DNA from: Catonia carolina
Taxonomy: Eukaryota > Arthropoda > Insecta > Hemiptera > Achilidae
Assembly (NCBI GenBank): GCA_035578175.1
Contig: JAQMRL010000001.1
Span: forward strand, 60,907,553 to 60,971,552
Direction: 5' to 3'
Length of the DNA: 64,000 nucleotides
Every line of letters starts with the position of its first letter. The stretch's first letter is position 1. The notes under the pieces are model-generated. The model was not told the origin of the DNA, did not search any database, and saw only the letters and a program-made list of their open reading frames with translations. Positions 59,701-64,000 of this stretch are shown here, in pieces. Both the position numbers and the translations under genes were made by a program.

Positions 59701-60160
59701 ATCCAATAAAATATGGATTTTACAATATGTTTTTGAAATTTAATATTATGGTAAAATATATGAAACTAATAACTGCTCCAAATTCAAACGAAATAAAGAG
59801 AAAACCTATATAAATTATTTCAATAATTTAAACATATTCTACCCGTATAAATTATTTTGTTATCGTAGTCTGAGGCTACAGCTGTAGACAGAAAGAAAAA
59901 ATATATAAATATAAAAATAACTGGTAACAGATAAAATGTTAAGGTTATTATATTATATAAAATTAACGTGACTTTTTTAGGTTTGTAATTCAAAGACATA
60001 TAAAGTACACCGTCTTGAGTACAGCTGTTCGGAACGACATCGTACAGTGGCGCTATCTGTTCAGTAATATTGATGATACAATCAGCCCAGAGGAACGCAT
60101 CTTGAGGATTTTGGCCATTGCATCTGTTGAGAAAAAATCAACCTATCCACTTTTTTCCAA
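32480..60160 (+). CDS. Gene 2: M1-family aminopeptidase-like gene lacking the zinc site (eleven exons, 3' end outside window)
   Basis: Exons are 32480-32731, 36531-36793, 38729-38887, 43086-43409, 48371-48548, 50229-50355, 53581-53861, 55249-55492, 57353-57639, 58548-58783 and 59981-60160. All junctions are AG/GT and the phases agree throughout, giving 843 codons plus 2 nt. The product has a signal peptide, the M1 N-terminal beta domain (about 50-240), the peptidase domain (about 240-470) and most of the ERAP1_C domain (about 570 on). Active M1 enzymes carry GAMEN and HEXXH-x18-E and trim N-terminal residues. Here GAMEN reads GANNAG (about 323-328), HEXXH reads REQVA (352-356), and the third zinc ligand is also gone. 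Zinc binding and catalysis should be lost. The long open frame with conserved scaffold residues argues for an expressed pseudoenzyme, perhaps secreted into gut or haemolymph, rather than a dead pseudogene. Confidence 0.85.
32790..33430 (+). mobile_element. LINE fragment (endonuclease-RT type), 3' half, interrupted by a SINE
   Basis: Frames read NFDLIVNESKTKFMVL (about 32860-32910), then WRVRINE, LNTLIEHRDLVRFIKAQRL and IWLGHL (about 33260-33365), then the downstream piece continues at 33835 as DDWRRIEEEAKAHQ. These are the conserved end of a widespread insect non-LTR retrotransposon polymerase. Stops and frameshifts make it dead. The 3' end has a (GAT)n tail near 33905. It sits in the first intron of gene 2. 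Confidence 0.7.
33440..33795 (-). mobile_element. tRNA-derived SINE, family B (minus)
   Basis: On the minus strand a box A-like TTGGTCTAGAGGTAAAG and a box B-like GGTTCAAATCATAG are followed by a body with ACTCTCTCAGGAATGGTC near 33600, matching copies at 48690 and 49560. It is inserted into the LINE fragment. Confidence 0.7.
33796..33920 (+). mobile_element. 3' tail of the interrupted LINE
   Basis: The frame DDWRRIEEEAKAHQ then stop matches the final residues of the same LINE family, followed by a GATAATGATGATAATGATGA tail. Confidence 0.65.
33955..34025 (-). mobile_element. tRNA-like short element (possible SINE head)
   Basis: On the minus strand a box A-like GGCAGTGGTATAGTGCAC and a box B-like GGGATCGATTCCCAG are separated by about 20 bases. 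Stems are imperfect, so I do not call a tRNA gene. Confidence 0.4.
34520..36085. mobile_element. Foldback-like element with ~300-bp terminal inverted repeats
   Basis: The left arm (about 34520-34870) aligns with the reverse complement of the right arm (about 35790-36085). Shared words include AATAAAATAGAT, ACAAAATAGAG, TTTTCAAGGC and GGCTGGAGGTA. The middle includes an R1-like 3' tail at 35478-35610. No transposase frame is visible. It lies in intron 1 of gene 2. Confidence 0.6.
35478..35610 (+). mobile_element. R1-like LINE 3' tail, truncated copy
   Basis: The words GGTGACAGTCGCCGTCA, AGGAACGGCCTCCAGGT and GGACGGGAGGTGG match the 3' ends of the R1-like elements at 45699-45800 and 46668-46780. 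Only the tail remains. Confidence 0.65.
36125..36231 (+). mobile_element. LINE 3' end with (GAT)n tail
   Basis: A frame like D-R-W-R-H-I-V-H, followed by TRPAGRIPR and a stop, resembles the end of a LINE polymerase. It is followed by a (GAT)n microsatellite at 36208-36231. Confidence 0.45.
36230..36291 (+). repeat. 62-bp direct repeat, left copy
   Basis: Matches 37128-37189 with a single mismatch. The two copies flank exon 2. Confidence 0.85.
36531..36793 (+). CDS. Gene 2 exon 2 (N-terminal domain)
   Basis: The acceptor TTGGTTTTAG ends at 36530 and the donor GTAGGT starts at 36794. The frame IQVRTETDIIGVDCEKLSID continues the beta domain, and the end LRFHGFLKSDGTGIFITKN matches the M1 'Y-x-G-x-x-x-x-x-x-G-x-Y' strand with F in place of Y. 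It ends in phase 2. Confidence 0.8.
37128..37189 (+). repeat. 62-bp direct repeat, right copy
   Basis: Partner of 36230-36291, 898 bp downstream, beyond exon 2. Confidence 0.85.
37190..38728. other. Gene 2 intron 2, no clear element
   Basis: AT-rich with old repeat-like phrases (near 37430-37900) that I cannot assign. An (ATT)n tract lies at 38187-38203. Confidence 0.35.
38729..38887 (+). CDS. Gene 2 exon 3 (N-terminal domain)
   Basis: The acceptor TTTTTCAAG ends at 38728 and the donor GTGAGG starts at 38888. With the AG carried over, it reads SATIATNFKNGLVKQAFPCF then YNPQIKTTFEINI. This is the classic M1 segment 'T-Q-F-x-x-x-x-A-R-x-A-F-P-C-F-D-E-P', but here R is replaced by K-Q and D-E-P by Y-N-P, another change at a normally invariant spot. 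It ends in phase 2. Confidence 0.8.
38888..40359. other. Gene 2 intron 3, left part, no clear element
   Basis: AT-rich, no coding frame, tRNA-like box or terminal repeat recognised. Confidence 0.35.
40360..41302. mobile_element. PIF/Harbinger-type non-autonomous transposon with ~40-bp TIRs and TAA target duplication
   Basis: The left end AGCCGAGTTCTCACGAGGCG (40360) pairs with the right end, whose reverse complement reads AGCCTTGTTCACACGAGCCA. The inner part GTGTACCACGCGCGTGAATC also pairs with ATGTACCACGAGCGTGAATC. TAA lies directly on both sides (40357-40359 and 41303-41305), as expected for the three-base TWA duplications of this superfamily. The element carries a decayed MADF-domain frame, fitting the accessory DNA-binding protein of Harbinger elements. 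Confidence 0.75.
40481..40690 (+). pseudogene. MADF-domain-like ORF remnant in the Harbinger-type element
   Basis: The frame ending GLLYDTTKVGYRDRDLRAAA resembles the core of MADF/Myb-like domains (L-Y-D-x-x-x-x-x-Y-x-x-x-x-x-R). It stops early and has no second half. Confidence 0.5.
41549..42422. mobile_element. 874-bp inverted-repeat element (MITE-like)
   Basis: The left TIR (GAAGAGACGGTAGGGGTCA at 41557) pairs with the right TIR (TGACCCCTACCGTCTCTTC, about 42396-42414). Pairing continues inward through ACGTCACCGGTGCT / AGCACCGGTGACGT, so the arms are about 70-85 bp. CTTCAT occurs just outside both ends and may be the target duplication. No coding content. Confidence 0.7.
43086..43409 (+). 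CDS. Gene 2 exon 4 (peptidase domain start, altered GAMEN)
   Basis: The acceptor ATTTTCAG ends at 43085 and the donor GTGAGT starts at 43410. The frame runs WRTRKFYPTLPLTLEQVGFV, then ...ALIFYKKYFGVLNPFMKLQL, then VPEPEGIVFDFIGANNAGLI. The expected M1 text here is P-x-F-x-x-G-A-M-E-N-W-G-L-I-T. The glycine, alanine and G-L-I-T are recognisable, but the exopeptidase glutamate is missing. It ends in phase 2. Confidence 0.85.
43490..43600 (+). mobile_element. tRNA-derived SINE copy, decayed
   Basis: A box B-like GGGTTCGATTACAGG is preceded by a decayed box A region and followed by a TATGGCATTTT tail like family A. Confidence 0.5.
43620..45835 (+). mobile_element. R1-like LINE, 5'-truncated, frameshifted
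   Basis: It begins mid reverse transcriptase, reads to the end of the polyprotein at 45345, then has a 3' untranslated region with CTTGAGCCCCAAGAGGCATT and GAACGGCCTCCGGGTCT words. It lies in intron 4 of gene 2. A second, shorter tail of the same family follows directly. Confidence 0.85.
43674..45345 (+). pseudogene. R1-like reverse transcriptase ORF2 remnant
   Basis: Successive frames give YRPISLLPVFGKLLERLIEE (RT motif 1), GQFGFQTGVG (motif 2), FINIEAAFSSLCW (motif A, normally D-I-x-x-A-F-D), QGCPQSSILGPLLWN (motif B), LADDLLIL (motif C, A-D-D, after a frameshift near 44120) and RVHKYLGVLLDDKL. After a stop at 44518 and a frame change near 44770, the end encodes a CCHC-type knuckle C-V-C-x7-H-x4-C (about 45134-45180). 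Frameshifts and a stop leave no intact protein. The content resembles R1-clade elements, though it is not in rDNA here. Confidence 0.85.
45870..46795 (+). mobile_element. Second R1-like 3' tail, tandem to the first
   Basis: The words CTCGCTCTTGAAGCGTGGCA, GAGTGGGACACCTCACATAA, TTCCGCCTACTTGA and the 3' UTR words repeat those of 44940-45835, with many small deletions and stops. It begins later in the ORF, so it is an independent truncated copy or a tandem duplicate. Confidence 0.8.
46796..48370. other. Gene 2 intron 4, right part
   Basis: AT-rich sequence; no element, coding frame or RNA gene recognised. Confidence 0.35.
48371..48548 (+). CDS. Gene 2 exon 5 (zinc-site exon without zinc ligands)
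   Basis: The acceptor TATTCTTCAG ends at 48370 and the donor GTAAGA starts at 48549. The frame reads THKDMHLDSLCKND, then VIIWIREQVAMQWINQYLYN, then LPSKDRWFKDALLEYAKLDI. By alignment with V-I-x-H-E-x-x-H-Q-W-F-G-N, R-E-Q-V-A occupies H-E-x-x-H: the first His is Arg, the second is Ala, only Glu and the later Q-W remain. The glutamate of N-E-G-F is replaced by Lys in F-K-D-A. The spacing to the GAMEN relic (about 29 residues) is normal, so the motif is altered, not spliced out. It ends in phase 0. Confidence 0.85.
48690..48965 (-). mobile_element. tRNA-derived SINE, family B (minus), decayed
   Basis: Shares GCATTCCTGAGAGAGTATGG and the decayed box B GGATTTGAACCATT with the copy at 33440-33795. 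Confidence 0.65.
49040..49490 (-). repeat. Dispersed repeat family C (reverse orientation) ending in (CA)n
   Basis: Its reverse complement follows the same phrase order as 27430-27720, for example AAACTTGGAAT, then a C-rich GGGCCC box, then a TCACGTCTTTGCGATTTTCTC-type stretch. A (CA/CG)n tract lies at 49453-49488. Confidence 0.5.
49560..49870 (+). mobile_element. tRNA-derived SINE, family B (plus)
   Basis: A box A-like TTGGTCTAGTGGTGAAGT and a box B GTGGTTCAAATCCTAG are followed by the body words ACTCTCTCAGGAATGGTCAG and GAGTCTGTATAAGATTA shared with the other two copies. Confidence 0.75.
50229..50355 (+). CDS. Gene 2 exon 6 (peptidase domain)
   Basis: The acceptor GATTTTCAG ends at 50228 and the donor GTAAAC starts at 50356. 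The frame FVDVKKNQLIVNMIDALDMD, then SIPFTHSLQNEEELGSKISK, fits the M1 stretch 'A-L-x-x-D-x-x-x-x-S-H-P-(I/L)' that normally follows the zinc site. It ends in phase 1 before the conserved K-G block. Confidence 0.75.
50356..51284. other. Gene 2 intron 6, left part
   Basis: Contains opposite-strand open frames (50794-51069) without recognisable domain; no element identified. Confidence 0.35.
51285..52580. mobile_element. 1.3-kb inverted-repeat element (family D), copy 2
   Basis: The order of segments follows copy 1 at 30404-31725. Shared words include ATTTCTATTAGTATTTACTT, CCTGTAGCAGATTTTCT, TTATTGATTTTCTTGTTA, GAGCCAGAACTTTTAG and ATACATTGGTGAAGC. The left end has lost the terminal repeat. 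The right end AAAGTTTCTTTTCTTATGGA keeps the outer TIR (compare TCCATAAGAAAA at 30410). Confidence 0.7.
51945..52140 (+). mobile_element. SINE-like segment (family A type) inside family D copy 2
   Basis: A decayed box A (GCATTGCCGTAGTTGGTA) and a box B-like GATTCAAATCCTACTC, then a GGCACGGCATATTTTCAT tail, occur at the same position as the SINE in copy 1. A GTAGTTGGTAGTTAG short repeat has expanded between the boxes. Confidence 0.5.
52581..53580. other. Gene 2 intron 6, right part
   Basis: AT-rich; no element recognised with confidence. Confidence 0.35.
53581..53861 (+). CDS. Gene 2 exon 7 (end of peptidase domain)
   Basis: The acceptor AACTTACAG ends at 53580 and the donor GTAAAT starts at 53862. 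With the carried base, it begins GCHIVRMMAMLVKD, matching the M1 block K-G-(A/S)-x-(V/I)-(I/L)-R-M. It later reads VSPWILNKGYPLLNVEVII, matching 'W-x-x-Q-x-G-(Y/F)-P-V-(V/I)-x-V'. Before this block, active enzymes have a transition-state tyrosine ('S-Y'); here it reads S-K-L-K-G, so that Tyr is also absent. It ends in phase 0. Confidence 0.82.
53862..55013. other. Gene 2 intron 7, left part
   Basis: AT-rich; a recurring phrase AGCCGGCTG(T/C)T occurs near 54317 and 54512. No coding frame or element supported. Confidence 0.35.
55014..55165 (+). mobile_element. tRNA-derived SINE, family A
   Basis: A box A TGGTATAGTGGTCAGCGCAA, ACTGGCTTCTATGC, a box B-like CGGTTCAATTCTCTG, then a GTCTGACAATTG tail. 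It is a decayed copy of the 30919 element. Confidence 0.7.
55249..55492 (+). CDS. Gene 2 exon 8
   Basis: The acceptor TTGCCACAG ends at 55248 and the donor GTAGGA starts at 55493. The frame opens KRFTTKMNMKSPVK, the Q-x-R-F equivalent, then QLYTIPLSFN, matching the 'W-x-(I/V)-P-(I/L)' block. It ends LANVGCV plus one base, corresponding to the N-x-x-x-x-G-(Y/F)-(Y/F)-R-V-N-Y motif that the next exon completes. Confidence 0.8.
55600..55725 (+). mobile_element. SINE family A, 5'-truncated copy
   Basis: Starts inside the tRNA-like head; GGGTCCCGGATTCAATTCCC (box B) is followed by the CAGCCATTTTTTCATGATTG tail and CATCGTCTG. Confidence 0.6.
55970..56300. other. Gene 2 intron 8, GC-richer island
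   Basis: A GC-richer stretch at 56100-56290 interrupts AT-rich intron sequence. The minus-strand frame of 133 codons (55976-56377) has no recognisable domain. It may be part of an unidentified mobile element. Confidence 0.3.
56385..56490. repeat. Minisatellite of ACTATATAAATAAA units
   Basis: Five or six irregular copies of (A/T)ACTATATAAATAA, spaced 18-25 bp apart, follow an AATACTAT-rich stretch. Confidence 0.8.
56731..57348 (+). pseudogene. Coding-like remnants of unknown origin in intron 8
   Basis: Two open stretches (56731-57045 and 57163-57348) look coding-like in composition. The second has a 'F-L-E-A-L-D-I-P-I-L' run then 'K-A-L-S-P-F-K-D-Y-Y', faintly like the linker and first motif of L1-type LINE polymerases. 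They are not joined to the aminopeptidase reading, because exon 8 splices cleanly to 57353. Assignment is very uncertain. Confidence 0.25.
57353..57639 (+). CDS. Gene 2 exon 9 (ERAP1_C domain start)
   Basis: The acceptor ATTTTTCCAG ends at 57352 and the donor GTAAGT starts at 57640. The carried G completes Ala: A-F-C-R-V-N-Y, matching G-Y-Y-R-V-N-Y, then KNWEKLIIMLNNE, IPEENRAQIIDDFFTF and LRHENSYLPWYAASKA. N-R-A-Q-(I/L)-I-D-D and E-x-x-Y-x-P-W are signature blocks of the M1 C-terminal domain. It ends in phase 0. Confidence 0.87.
57640..58547. other. Gene 2 intron 9
   Basis: No recognisable element; a minus-strand frame (57993-58226) has no domain. Confidence 0.35.
58548..58783 (+). CDS. Gene 2 exon 10
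   Basis: The acceptor TTTATTACAG ends at 58547. The frame VFISNLVDDALRNLGI, then ALLTPVLMELACVMGNLSCT, is the conserved 'L-x-x-L-x-x-x-A-C-x-x-G-x-x-x-C' helix pair. I place the donor at 58784 (AGA|GTTAGT), because the two leftover bases complete a Glu codon with the first base of exon 11 and keep the frame into a matching family segment. Reading on instead would stop at 58817, which would truncate the protein; use of that stop by an alternative transcript is possible. Confidence 0.75.
59981..60160 (+). CDS. Gene 2 exon 11
   Basis: The acceptor CTTTTTTAG ends at 59980 and the donor GTAATA starts at 60161. The frame FVIQRHIKYTVLSTAVRND, then W-R-Y-L-F and E-E-R-I-L-R-I-L-A-I-A, matches gene 1 exon a with 11 amino-acid differences in 59 and no indel. 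The flanking introns carry indels, which suggests coding constraint. The next exon, homologous to 5492-5641, should lie beyond the LINE. Confidence 0.78.
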
Positions 60161-60207
60161 GTAATAAAGTAATACATAAATATTTAGTATAGGCCTAACT
60201 AGAAAAA

Positions 60208-60549
60208 TTCTAGTTAGTAAAGTTCTGTTTCTTATCACATGGTCAGCCAATTAAATGACTGAATCTTTTGAGAACAGAAGAGGTAGAGGTGTAAAAAATA
60301 CTAATCAGAGTTATCTCCTCTGAAAGTAATGAATTTCATTATACCAGACTTTGCCAGACCCTGTGGTGAATGAAGTAAAGGTGTCGTTTGCAGAGTGGAA
60401 AATTTGTGCTTTTCGGAGGGCCCAGCATGCTGATAAGCGTACTTTTCCACTCAGTGAGGAAAGCAATGGTAAACCACCTCACTTCTCGTTTTTACTTAGT
60501 AAAACCTCTAGAGGTTTAAACCAGCCTTTCGGCTGATGACCTAAACAAC
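60208..60549 (+). mobile_element. Dispersed short repeat, family E, with target-site duplication
   Basis: Inserted in block copy 2 and flanked by AACTAGAAAAA on both sides (60197-60207 and 60550-60560). The other block copy has the empty site with one AACTAGAAAAA near 1945. The element matches the minus-strand copy at 4825-5155. It looks like a SINE or short non-autonomous element about 340 bp long. Confidence 0.7.
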
Positions 60550-60805
60550 AACTAGAAAAAAACCTATTCACTTTATTAATTTATCTTCTAGACCTGTTTT
60601 GTGGTATAGCGAACGTAAATAAGTTGTTTTACTCATCTAAGTTAACTAAGCTCAGATGTCGCGCTGGGTGGGGATAGGTTACTAGCTCCGTGAGAACGCA
60701 CTATGTGGCCTGGTGGTTGAAAGTGCCAGCCCAATATCCCCTCTACCGTACTAACAGCAGTGATATCGAATTTTAGATTACTGCGCATGTGTATGTGACC
60801 GATAG

Positions 60806-60807
<2 letters not shown>

Positions 60808-60861
<54 letters not shown>

Positions 60862-60862
60862 T

Positions 60863-60923
<61 letters not shown>

Positions 60924-60940
60924 TGTGTGTGTGTGTGTGG
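60808..60940. repeat. (GT)n / (GTGC)n microsatellite
   Basis: About 130 bases of alternating GT with a central GCGT tract. Apparent cysteine-valine and threonine-histidine frames are artefacts of the repeat. The tract is absent at the same place in the other block copy, near 2190. Confidence 0.95.
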
Positions 60941-62032
60941 CCTGATAGGAGAAATTTACAAATAACCATCCATCTACTGAATTATTGTAACAAAATTTAC
61001 AAAATACTGTACAAATCTAAAAACAAAGAAAATTTGTAGAAATTTATAAAAATTTTTAAAAATTCATTGAAATTTTAAATTAATTACGCAACAATATGGT
61101 GTACACTATACTGCACATTTCGTAGTAGGGCCTTTATGGTGCTAAAAGTAAAGAATATATCAGGTCTGATGAAAACTGATTCCCCGACAAGCTAATGTAC
61201 AAAATATTTCCTATAATAATGTTAAATATTTTTCGAATACAAATACAAATACAATCAATACAAATCGAAAAGAATACAAAGAATACAAATCAAAAGGAAA
61301 ATTTCATAAAAATTTTGCAAGAGCGCCTACAACCATTACCAAAGTTAATAAACTTTAGGTTTCTGCAAAGAACCGCTCACAAATTTAGAGAGAATATAAT
61401 ATTATTGATTTTATTAGTCTGATCTTAATTTGGAAATTCATCGTTTGATAAATTTTTCCATATTCATGAATACTTTGAGAGAATTTTCAGCTTGAAAGTC
61501 ATAATGTTACTGAATATATTGTCGTTTAAGCCGCTTATTTCGTTAACAGGCCCACTCCTCTCTCCTGTTCACTTATTGAGGTGCGTACATCATATTTATG
61601 AACACACCTCTAGCTCAAGTCTCGAGACATGCACTATTAATATAGTGATGACGGGTATGCGAGTTTCCTGCGATTGCGTGTCTGCTAGATTTGCCACATT
61701 AGCTGATTATTAGATTAGTGATGGTGTGGTTTACTGAGGCAGAATTTCAACTCTCGTACATCATATTATTATTTGCATCGTTACAGTCTCTTTAAATTAT
61801 TATACATATGTACAAGAAGTCCAGCTTTATAAATTTCCTTTCGTTGATACTTTGCTCCAGTCAGTGCTACTTCACTCCTACGGTTTGCTGTTGTTCTTGT
61901 AATCATTAACTACGTTTTGTAAAAATAAATAAATAAAAATTATACTTTACAAAATATTAGAATAGCTATACAAAATTAGTTTTGTTTAATATCTGATTCG
62001 AAAAGTATTTAAAAGAGCCTAATATTAACGGG

Positions 62033-62235
62033 TGTTTCAAAAAGGACCCAATCGCAACATTAAAACGGTAAAAGTAATGGAGGTAAATTTCATATCTTCT
62101 TATATGTCAGTTGGCAACACTTTATACAGATTTAATAGTATTTAACAATTGAAATATCGCACTTGTGGACCATTGGTATCCAAGTGTCTACTCGTCTCTA
62201 CTGTGTCAACGATGTCGTTTTCAAAGACGACCGTG
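62033..62235 (+). mobile_element. 5' remnant of the mariner relic in block copy 2
   Basis: Matches 3816-4025; the remainder of that element is missing here and the sequence resumes at the equivalent of 5300. Confidence 0.65.
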
Positions 62236-62404
62236 CTTATATTAGCTTATATAATTCCATAACTCTAGCCTCAACTGTATGAAACACTATACCGTGAGAT
62301 AATGTTTTTTGTACTTATGTGTACGGTAGTTTCACGTATAAATCTCAATATTAAAGGATTTATTAAAAAAATTAATAATTTTGGAAGTAAATTTTTTAAT
62401 GTAA

Positions 62405-64000
62405 TCTTCTTCTTCACGTGCCATCTCCATGACGGAGGTCGGCTATCATAATGGTGATACGAATTTTGTTGACCGCTGCTTTAAAGAGTTCGTTTGAGGA
62501 ACACCTGAACCACCTTCTCAAATTACACAGCCAGGATATCCTTCTCCTGCCCACCAATCTTTTTCCTAATATTTTGCCTTGAATGATGAGATGCAATATT
62601 TGATACTTTGGTCCCCTCATAACATAACCAAAGTACCTTAATTTTCGTGCCTTAACTTCCACCATGAGTTCCAGCTGCTTTCCCATTCTACTGAGGACCT
62701 CTTCATTCGTGACATGCTCAGTATATGAGATCCTCAACATTCTACGGTACGTCCACAGCTCAAAAGCCTGTAGTTTCTTCTCACTGAATCTATTGAGAGT
62801 CCAAGCTTCCACACCGTACAACAGGACAGGGAACACGAAACATTTAAGGAGACGCATTCGTAATTCGAGATTTATATCTCGTGATGTTAGTACCTTCTTC
62901 ATTCTGATAAAAGTAGCGCGTGCTTTCTCAATTCTAATTTTTATTTCAGCACAGTGATCACCACTGCAACACACTCGAGCTCCAAGGTACGTGTATGCAT
63001 CCACTCGCTCTAGCACATCACTTCCCGCCAGAAGATCCCCCACAGGAGGTGGTGTGTCTTTGGTAATTACCATGTACTTGGTCTTTCTTGTATTAAGACT
63101 CAAACCACTCAATTCACTCTCAGCAATGACATGGCTGAGCATTCTCTGGAGATCTTCCATGTTTTCTGCCAGAAGGACAGTATCATCTGCATACCTCAGA
63201 TTGTTGATGGATATGCCATTTATTTTTATTCCTCCTGTCTCCTCTTCTAGCGCTTTGCTTATCACTCTCTCGGAATAGATATTGAACAGGAGCGGTGAAA
63301 GCACACATCCCTGACGTACCCCACGCTTGATATTTAGCTCTTTACTGTACTCTGACTGCAGCCGTACTGTGGCCTTTTGGTGGAAATATAGATTACTTAT
63401 CAGACGAAAATCGCGTGCATCTATTTGAACTTCTTTTAAAATCTCAAATAATTTTGTATGTTGCACCTTATCAAAAGCCTTATGGTAGTCAATAAAACAG
63501 GCAAATATTGGCTGATTTACATCCAGGCAACGCTGAGAAAGAATATTGAAAGCAAACAGAGCTTCTCGTGTGCCCAAGCCATTTCTGAAGCCGAATTGAG
63601 TATCTGACAGGTTTTCTTCCAGTTTTCTGTGTATTCTCCTGTGTATTATTTTGAGAAATGTCTTCATTGTATGGCTCATGAGGCTTATGGTTCGGTAATC
63701 TTGACACTTCTTAGCATTCGCTTTCTTTGGAAGCGTTATAAATATTGACTTCAGCCATTCAGCAGGGATCACACCAGTCTTATATATCTGATTATATAAG
63801 TGAGTAAGTATTCTCACATAATCTTCGTCAATGAGTTTGAGAATATCTCCAGGGAGTTCGTCTGGGCCTACAGCTTTCCCACTTTTAATGTTTTTAATGG
63901 CAAATTCTACCTCACTTGCCAATATGTCTGGACCAGAGTTGTCATTACTATTGCAACAAAGAACTTTCCTTTCGTCATCAAAAAGCTCCTGGATGTAATC
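62405..64000 (-). mobile_element. LINE (endonuclease-RT type), minus strand, 5' end outside window
   Basis: The 3' end lies near 62405 after an AGAAGAAGATTAC tail. It interrupts block copy 2 about 100 bp before the place where the next gene 2 exon should start. The equivalent site in block copy 1 is uninterrupted, so the insertion is younger than the duplication. Confidence 0.85.
62414..64000 (-). CDS. Non-LTR retrotransposon reverse transcriptase, partial ORF2
   Basis: The frame is open from the window edge to TGA at 62414-62416, 528 codons, with no start in view. It reads GKAVGPDELPGDILKLI (RT entry), KKCQDYRTISLMSHTMK (motif 1), QFGFRNGLGTREALFAF (motif 2), FIDYHKAFDKVQH (motif A), RGVRQGCVLSPLLFNIY (motif B), NLRYADDTVLLAE (motif C with the YADD box), then a tail with LLYGVEAWTLN, YRRMLRISYTEHVTNEEVL and RRRISWLCNLRRW. 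The enzyme would copy element RNA at a nicked target (target-primed reverse transcription). All RT motifs are intact, so it may be a recent insertion. An upstream AP-endonuclease domain is expected from the family but not visible. Confidence 0.9.
   Translation of the reverse strand, partial: DYIQELFDDERKVLCCNSNDNSGPDILASEVEFAIKNIKSGKAVGPDELPGDILKLIDEDYVRILTHLYNQIYKTGVIPAEWLKSIFITLPKKANAKKCQDYRTISLMSHTMKTFLKIIHRRIHRKLEENLSDTQFGFRNGLGTREALFAFNILSQRCLDVNQPIFACFIDYHKAFDKVQHTKLFEILKEVQIDARDFRLISNLYFHQKATVRLQSEYSKELNIKRGVRQGCVLSPLLFNIYSERVISKALEEETGGIKINGISINNLRYADDTVLLAENMEDLQRMLSHVIAESELSGLSLNTRKTKYMVITKDTPPPVGDLLAGSDVLERVDAYTYLGARVCCSGDHCAEIKIRIEKARATFIRMKKVLTSRDINLELRMRLLKCFVFPVLLYGVEAWTLNRFSEKKLQAFELWTYRRMLRISYTEHVTNEEVLSRMGKQLELMVEVKARKLRYFGYVMRGPKYQILHLIIQGKILGKRLVGRRRISWLCNLRRWFRCSSNELFKAAVNKIRITIMIADLRHGDGT

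Larger units (their letters stand above)
58800..62400 (+). repeat. Right copy of the duplicated gene block
   Basis: Paired with 945-5460. It differs by a SINE-like insertion at 60208-60549, a (GT)n tract at 60808-60940, loss of the histone-stem-loop insertion, loss of the stretch equivalent to 4028-5300, and a LINE at its right end. Confidence 0.85.

Noticed and set aside
60778..61039. Open frames of cysteine-valine and threonine-histidine repeats
   Set aside because: They are translations of the (GT)n microsatellite on both strands.

Overview
This window is nuclear DNA of an animal, most likely an insect with a large, AT-rich, transposon-filled genome. The evidence is short exons with GT/AG introns, tRNA-derived SINEs, Jockey-like, R1-like and endonuclease-RT LINE pieces, Tc1/mariner and PIF/Harbinger relics, and genes resembling the insect aminopeptidase N family. 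I cannot name the species; a hemipteran-type insect is only a guess. There is no bacterial gene, CRISPR array or credible canonical tRNA gene.

The only host genes I can support are two tandem, same-strand M1-family aminopeptidase genes, here called gene 1 and gene 2. Gene 1 enters from the left and ends inside the window, with four exons at 1723-1902, 5492-5641, 10066-10150 and 11987-12154 (stop TAG). Gene 2 begins with a signal-peptide exon at 32480 and has eleven exons reaching 60160; its last exons should lie beyond the right edge. All exon phases agree across the eleven-exon chain, giving 843 codons plus 2 nt. With the three further exons seen in gene 1, a complete protein would be about 978 residues, normal for the family. 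Gene 2 has lost the zinc-binding HEXXH motif and a proper GAMEN motif, so it should encode a catalytically dead, probably secreted aminopeptidase-like protein.

Region by region. 945-5460 and 58800-62400 are two copies of a duplicated block carrying a C-terminal exon and its introns. Comparing them shows which insertions and deletions came later: a histone-stem-loop element in copy 1; a SINE, a (GT)n tract, a LINE and a 1.27-kb deletion in copy 2. 5642-12154 holds gene 1 introns with rearranged Jockey-like fragments. 12155-16322 holds a small terminal-inverted-repeat element and a Harbinger transposase relic. 16323-26970 is a tandem array of a 1.86-kb monomer (about 4.3 units, one split by a 2.65-kb insertion); every unit carries a dense CCAAT-box/CRE cluster and an initiator-like motif, like a promoter repeated in tandem. 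26970-32458 has dispersed repeats, a broken mariner-like transposase gene and a 1.3-kb inverted-repeat element. 32459-60160 is gene 2, whose introns hold LINE tails, SINEs, a foldback element, two MITEs and R1-like fragments. 62405-64000 is a minus-strand LINE reverse transcriptase running off the edge.

The two aminopeptidase genes are the functional content. The array lies between them, upstream of gene 2, and could in principle affect its expression, but that is inference.
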